A DNA stretch of 9,298 nt from CAZTWC01 sp964617105 [NCBI: uncultured Myxococcia bacterium] (lineage in GTDB: Bacteria; CAZTWC01). Position 1 is the stretch's first letter, and each line of letters opens with the position of its first letter. The stretch covers positions 9,225 to 18,522 of the forward strand of contig CAZTWC010000046.1 of the NCBI GenBank assembly GCA_964617105.1, written 5' to 3'. Below the pieces are notes generated by a model. The model saw only the letters and a list, made by a program, of their open reading frames with translations. It had not been told where the DNA came from and made no database searches. Made by a program: the position numbers and the translations under genes. This document shows positions 6,524 through 9,298 of this stretch, piece by piece.

Positions 6524-6553
6524 ATCATAGCATATTAACCTCTTTTTCTTCAA
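6524..6553 (-). promoter_or_regulatory. Promoter of the NTT-HEAT/cNMP operon, predicted leaderless
   Basis: On the minus strand TATGAT (6529-6524) is preceded by TGC, an extended -10, and TTGAAG (6553-6548, 4 of 6) lies 18 bases upstream. Transcription should start around 6518-6516, at or within two bases of the ATG at 6516-6514. No Shine-Dalgarno is present, so translation is probably from a leaderless mRNA. Confidence 0.6.
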
Positions 6554-6562
6554 GCAATTAGA

Positions 6563-6571
6563 TGATATAGT
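6563..6571 (+). promoter_or_regulatory. Possible extended -10 for the DUF4159 operon
   Basis: TGATATAGT at 6563-6571 resembles an extended -10, but no good -35 lies 17 bases upstream (TTTTTC at 6543-6548). A second weak option is TGGACG at 6571-6576 with TATACC at 6593-6598 (16-base spacer). Some promoter must lie in this 99-base divergent gap if the operon begins here; which one is unclear. Confidence 0.3.
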
Positions 6572-6615
6572 GGACGAAAAGATTTTTAGATCTATACCGG
6601 GAAATTACCGTAAAA

Positions 6616-7413
6616 ATGGTTAGTTTATTTTTGATAGAACTTTTAAAATATAGGTGGCCGGGGAAAGGTTATTTTCCTACTGTTTTGGCAAGAACAATTT
6701 GTTTTTGGGCAATTTTGCTGCTCTGTTGTCCATCGATACAAGCCGGGTACACCGACAAGGTTACTCTGGCCCAGTTGAAATACCAGGGCGGGAACTGGAA
6801 TCCCAGGAATAATGCTTTAAAACGGCTGGCCTGGGAAATGGTTAAACGGACTAGTATGGATATGGAATTGGAGCCCAAGATCCTATCTTTGGATGATCCA
6901 GAATTGGCCTATTACCCTTTTCTCTACATGGTGGGAGAGGAGGATTTTGAAGATTTTTCAGACCTTCAGATTAAAATATTACGCAATTATTTGATCAGAG
7001 GTGGGATGTTGTTGGTTGATTCCGTGGCTGATAGCCCCCGGTTCGATGCTCGGTTGAGAAAAATGTTGGCATTGGTTTTACCGGGGGCAAAAATAGGGCC
7101 GGTATCTTCTGACCATGTGCTCTACCAGAGTTTCTATATGGTAAATTATCCAGCCGGCAGAATACTTAACAAATCCTATATGGAGGCTATGGAGTATGAT
7201 GGCAGGCTGGTGGTGCTCTATTCTCATAATGACATGGCTGGCGCCTGGGAGCGTGATAGTTTTGGTAGTTATCTTTTTGATGTTGTCCCTGGCGGCGCCG
7301 GTCAAAGGGAGATGGTGTTCAGGTTGGGGGCCAATATCCTCATGTATGCTCTGTGTCAGGATTACAAGAAAGACCAGGTTCACATCCCCTTTATTTTAAA
7401 GCGAAGACGCTAA
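6616..7413 (+). CDS. Exported DUF4159 domain protein
   Basis: A 265-residue protein with a long basic N-terminus, a hydrophobic stretch (about 27-38, TICFWAILLLCC) and a likely signal peptidase site after SIQA (residue 43), so it is probably exported or anchored in the inner membrane. The rest matches the DUF4159 family by recognisable stretches: LKYQGGNWNPRNNALKRL (54-71), YYPFLYMVGEEDF (99-111), LRNYLIRGGMLLVDS (122-136), RKMLALVLPGAKIGPVSSDH (148-167), DGRLVVLYSHNDMAGAWE (195-212) and VFRLGANILMYAL (234-246). The function of the family is unknown; the fold is expected to resemble class I glutamine amidotransferases without a catalytic cysteine. The ATG at 6616 has only a distant GGGA (6599-6602); a TTG at 6685 is an alternative that would give a more typical short signal peptide. 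The TAA stop directly abuts the next gene's ATG, indicating an operon with translational coupling. Confidence 0.87.
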   Translation: MVSLFLIELLKYRWPGKGYFPTVLARTICFWAILLLCCPSIQAGYTDKVTLAQLKYQGGNWNPRNNALKRLAWEMVKRTSMDMELEPKILSLDDPELAYYPFLYMVGEEDFEDFSDLQIKILRNYLIRGGMLLVDSVADSPRFDARLRKMLALVLPGAKIGPVSSDHVLYQSFYMVNYPAGRILNKSYMEAMEYDGRLVVLYSHNDMAGAWERDSFGSYLFDVVPGGAGQREMVFRLGANILMYALCQDYKKDQVHIPFILKRRR

Positions 7414-9298
7414 ATGTTTGACCTGTTAAGTAAAATCCCCGCCCAATACGATCTGGTGGAGATGGGAATCTCTTTTCCTTTTAACCAGTGGTTTTTAGTT
7501 TTTTTGGTGCTTTTAGTGCCGGGTCTGATTTTTCTCTCCTATTGGGGTATAAAGTCCTGCCGCCGCCGATGGCAAAAAGTGGCTTTACTCTTTTTACGCT
7601 CCATGGCAATCATAATGATTTTGGGGTTAATTCTGCAGCCTCACCTTAAATTTGCCGATTTAAGCCGGGAGAAAAATATTTTAGCCCTGTTGGTGGATAC
7701 CTCCAGTTCCATGAATTTACCAGCCGGAGCCGACTTTGATGGGAGTAGATTGCAGAGAGTGCAGAAATACCTCACTGCTCACCAAAGAGAGATAGAGAAA
7801 TTATCTGAGATTTTTACAATTAAATTTTACCAGTTCCATGCTTCTCTACAAGAGAGTTCTTTGGATGCCATCTTGAAGTTAAAAAAAGGAATTGGAATCA
7901 GAACTGATCTTTATCGGGCGTTAAGCAGCCTGAAAAACCATAGTAGCAGAGAAACTGTCGCTGCGGTGGTGTTCAGTGATGGAGCAGATACCGAACTGTT
8001 TTCCCGGGCATCGGTTCCGACCAAAGGGGGAAATCAGGAGAATCAAAGCCTGCGATCACTGTTGGACCACATATTGGCAGGCACCAAAGTATATACCCTT
8101 TCTCCGCAATTTCCATCCAGAATGAAAGATTTAAGCATATTGAGGGTAAAATATGATCTGTTTGCCTTTGTTCACAATACTATCGAAGTGGAGGTGGAGG
8201 TGGAGGCTGCCGGGATATCAGCCTCCCAGGTGCCGGTTACGCTAAAAAGGGGAGAGCAGGTGATAACCTCCAGGATGGTCAGTCTGAAAACAGATGGGAA
8301 AGAGGGCAGCCGGGGCAAGGTAGTTTTTTCTTTTGCGCCAGCCAGCACCGGAAAATATATCTACAGCGTTTCCGTGCCGGTGCAGCCCGGAGAAATTATG
8401 GCCGATAACAACCAGCGCAGTTTTATTATCAAGGTTATCAGGGATAAAATCAGAATTTTACAGGTGGCGGGAAAACCCACCTGGGACGTAAAATTTTTGC
8501 GCTCTTTTTTAAAGAATAATCCCAATATAGACCTGATCTCTTTTTTTATTTTGCGCACTTTAAGTGATGTGCAGACTGTGCCAAATCGAGAGCTTTCTCT
8601 GATCCCCTTTCCCACCCATGAATTGTTCACCAAGCAGATAAACAGTTTTGATCTGGTGATATTTCAAAATTTTAACTATGCACCTTACAATATGCAGATA
8701 TATTTGAAAAATATCCGTGATTTTGTCATCAACCAGGGAGGTGGTTTTGTGATGGTAGGCGGAGATCTCTCTTTTAACCGCGGGCGTTATGCCAGTACCT
8801 ATATTGAAGAGATCTTGCCGGTTACTTTGGCCGAGTCCGGGGAACATTTCGGTTGGGGCGATGGAAAGTTGGGCTTTGAGGGCCAATATAAGAGTAAATA
8901 TTCACCCCGCTTGACCGAAATCGGCCGTTGGCATCCTGTCACTATGTTGGCGGAATTGTATGAAGATAATCGGGCAGTATGGCAAAAAATGCCGCTTCTG
9001 GAGGGGATCAACAATGTAACCGGCGTTAAACCGGGCAGCAGTGCCCTGTTAGTCCACCCTTTTATCAGCCACAACGGGAATAATATCCCGGTAATTGCGG
9101 CGGGCGAGTTTGGCAGGGGTCGCAGTTTGGCGATAAGCACCGATTCTTTATGGTTTTATCAACGGCTTGGTCCAATTTCTAAAAATTATTATACCAGGTT
9201 TTGGAAAAATGCTATCCATTGGCTGATAAAAGATCCGAAACTTTCGCGAATCAAGGCCAGCACCACCAGGGAATACTTTTTCCCATCCGAACCGGTAC
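7414..9298 (+). CDS. Membrane-anchored VWA / GATase1-like protein (partial, 3' end off the window)
   Basis: 628 codons are visible and no stop is reached. Two transmembrane helices near the N-terminus (about 27-46 and 55-75) are followed by a von Willebrand factor A domain with a complete metal-binding (MIDAS) site: D95, S97 and S99 in DTSSS, T164 in GIRTDLYRAL, and D189 in VVFSDGAD. A beta-rich segment follows (about 240-340, with an EVEVEVE strand at 258-264). A GATase1/ThuA-like domain spans about 345-605 (KIRILQVAGKPTWDVKFL, SFDLVIFQNF, GGGFVMVGGD, and GEFGRGRSLAISTDSLWF). No cysteine sits at the expected nucleophile position, so this domain is probably not an active amidotransferase. The ATG at 7414 directly follows the DUF4159 stop. 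Such proteins occur next to MoxR, DUF58 and BatA-like genes and are thought to act at the cell envelope; their exact role is unknown. Confidence 0.87.
   Translation, partial: MFDLLSKIPAQYDLVEMGISFPFNQWFLVFLVLLVPGLIFLSYWGIKSCRRRWQKVALLFLRSMAIIMILGLILQPHLKFADLSREKNILALLVDTSSSMNLPAGADFDGSRLQRVQKYLTAHQREIEKLSEIFTIKFYQFHASLQESSLDAILKLKKGIGIRTDLYRALSSLKNHSSRETVAAVVFSDGADTELFSRASVPTKGGNQENQSLRSLLDHILAGTKVYTLSPQFPSRMKDLSILRVKYDLFAFVHNTIEVEVEVEAAGISASQVPVTLKRGEQVITSRMVSLKTDGKEGSRGKVVFSFAPASTGKYIYSVSVPVQPGEIMADNNQRSFIIKVIRDKIRILQVAGKPTWDVKFLRSFLKNNPNIDLISFFILRTLSDVQTVPNRELSLIPFPTHELFTKQINSFDLVIFQNFNYAPYNMQIYLKNIRDFVINQGGGFVMVGGDLSFNRGRYASTYIEEILPVTLAESGEHFGWGDGKLGFEGQYKSKYSPRLTEIGRWHPVTMLAELYEDNRAVWQKMPLLEGINNVTGVKPGSSALLVHPFISHNGNNIPVIAAGEFGRGRSLAISTDSLWFYQRLGPISKNYYTRFWKNAIHWLIKDPKLSRIKASTTREYFFPSEPV
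8188..8205 (+). repeat. Three tandem GTGGAG hexamers inside the VWA/GATase-like gene
   Basis: Three perfect copies of GTGGAG encode Val-Glu three times (residues 259-264), probably an exposed beta strand between the VWA and GATase-like domains. Slippage here would add or remove two residues without breaking the frame. Confidence 0.8.

Noticed and set aside
8361-9140. Three overlapping minus-strand open frames at the right end
   Set aside because: They are antisense to the well-supported VWA/GATase-like gene and show no family motifs.

Overview
The window reads as chromosomal DNA from a Gram-negative bacterium of moderate GC content, judged by eye. An MsbA-type lipid exporter is found with an M17 leucyl aminopeptidase, an NTT-type carrier fused to HEAT repeats, and a DUF4159 plus VWA/GATase-like gene pair. 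This mix suggests an uncultured, probably free-living lineage (FCB-type, Acidobacteria-like or a candidate phylum). The assignment is inference only, because there is no rRNA or marker gene to settle it.

Layout. (1) 1-878, minus strand: N-terminal part of an ABC exporter, running off the left edge. Its last ten or so visible residues look like a Ser/Thr kinase instead of an exporter, so the edge may be an assembly chimera. (2) 879-941: divergent promoters whose -10 elements almost coincide. (3) 942-2447, plus: pepA, intact with all catalytic residues. (4) 2536-3195, plus: a self-contained type II toxin-antitoxin operon (RHH antitoxin, MazF/PemK toxin) with its own strong promoter, a repeat-rich operator, strong Shine-Dalgarno sites and a TTG-started toxin overlapping the antitoxin stop. 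(5) 3201-6516, minus: a small stand-alone cyclic-nucleotide-binding protein downstream of a 951-residue NTT-like carrier with a long HEAT-repeat tail; they look like one operon. (6) 6517-6615: a divergent intergenic region. The leftward promoter sits so close to the carrier's ATG that its mRNA should be leaderless. (7) 6616-9298, plus: an exported DUF4159 protein whose stop codon directly abuts the start of a membrane-anchored VWA/GATase-like protein that runs off the right edge.

How the genes may work together. The NTT-HEAT protein and the cyclic-nucleotide binder probably form one functional unit, with a transporter-like membrane part, a HEAT scaffold and a ligand sensor. The DUF4159/VWA pair belongs to the poorly understood envelope-associated neighbourhoods that often include MoxR ATPases and DUF58 proteins; none of those is visible here. 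No tRNA, rRNA, CRISPR array, insertion sequence or convincing intrinsic terminator was seen. I found no clearly new defence or mobile system. The most interesting items are the NTT-HEAT/cNMP pair, the toxin-antitoxin operator, the leaderless start and the odd left edge.
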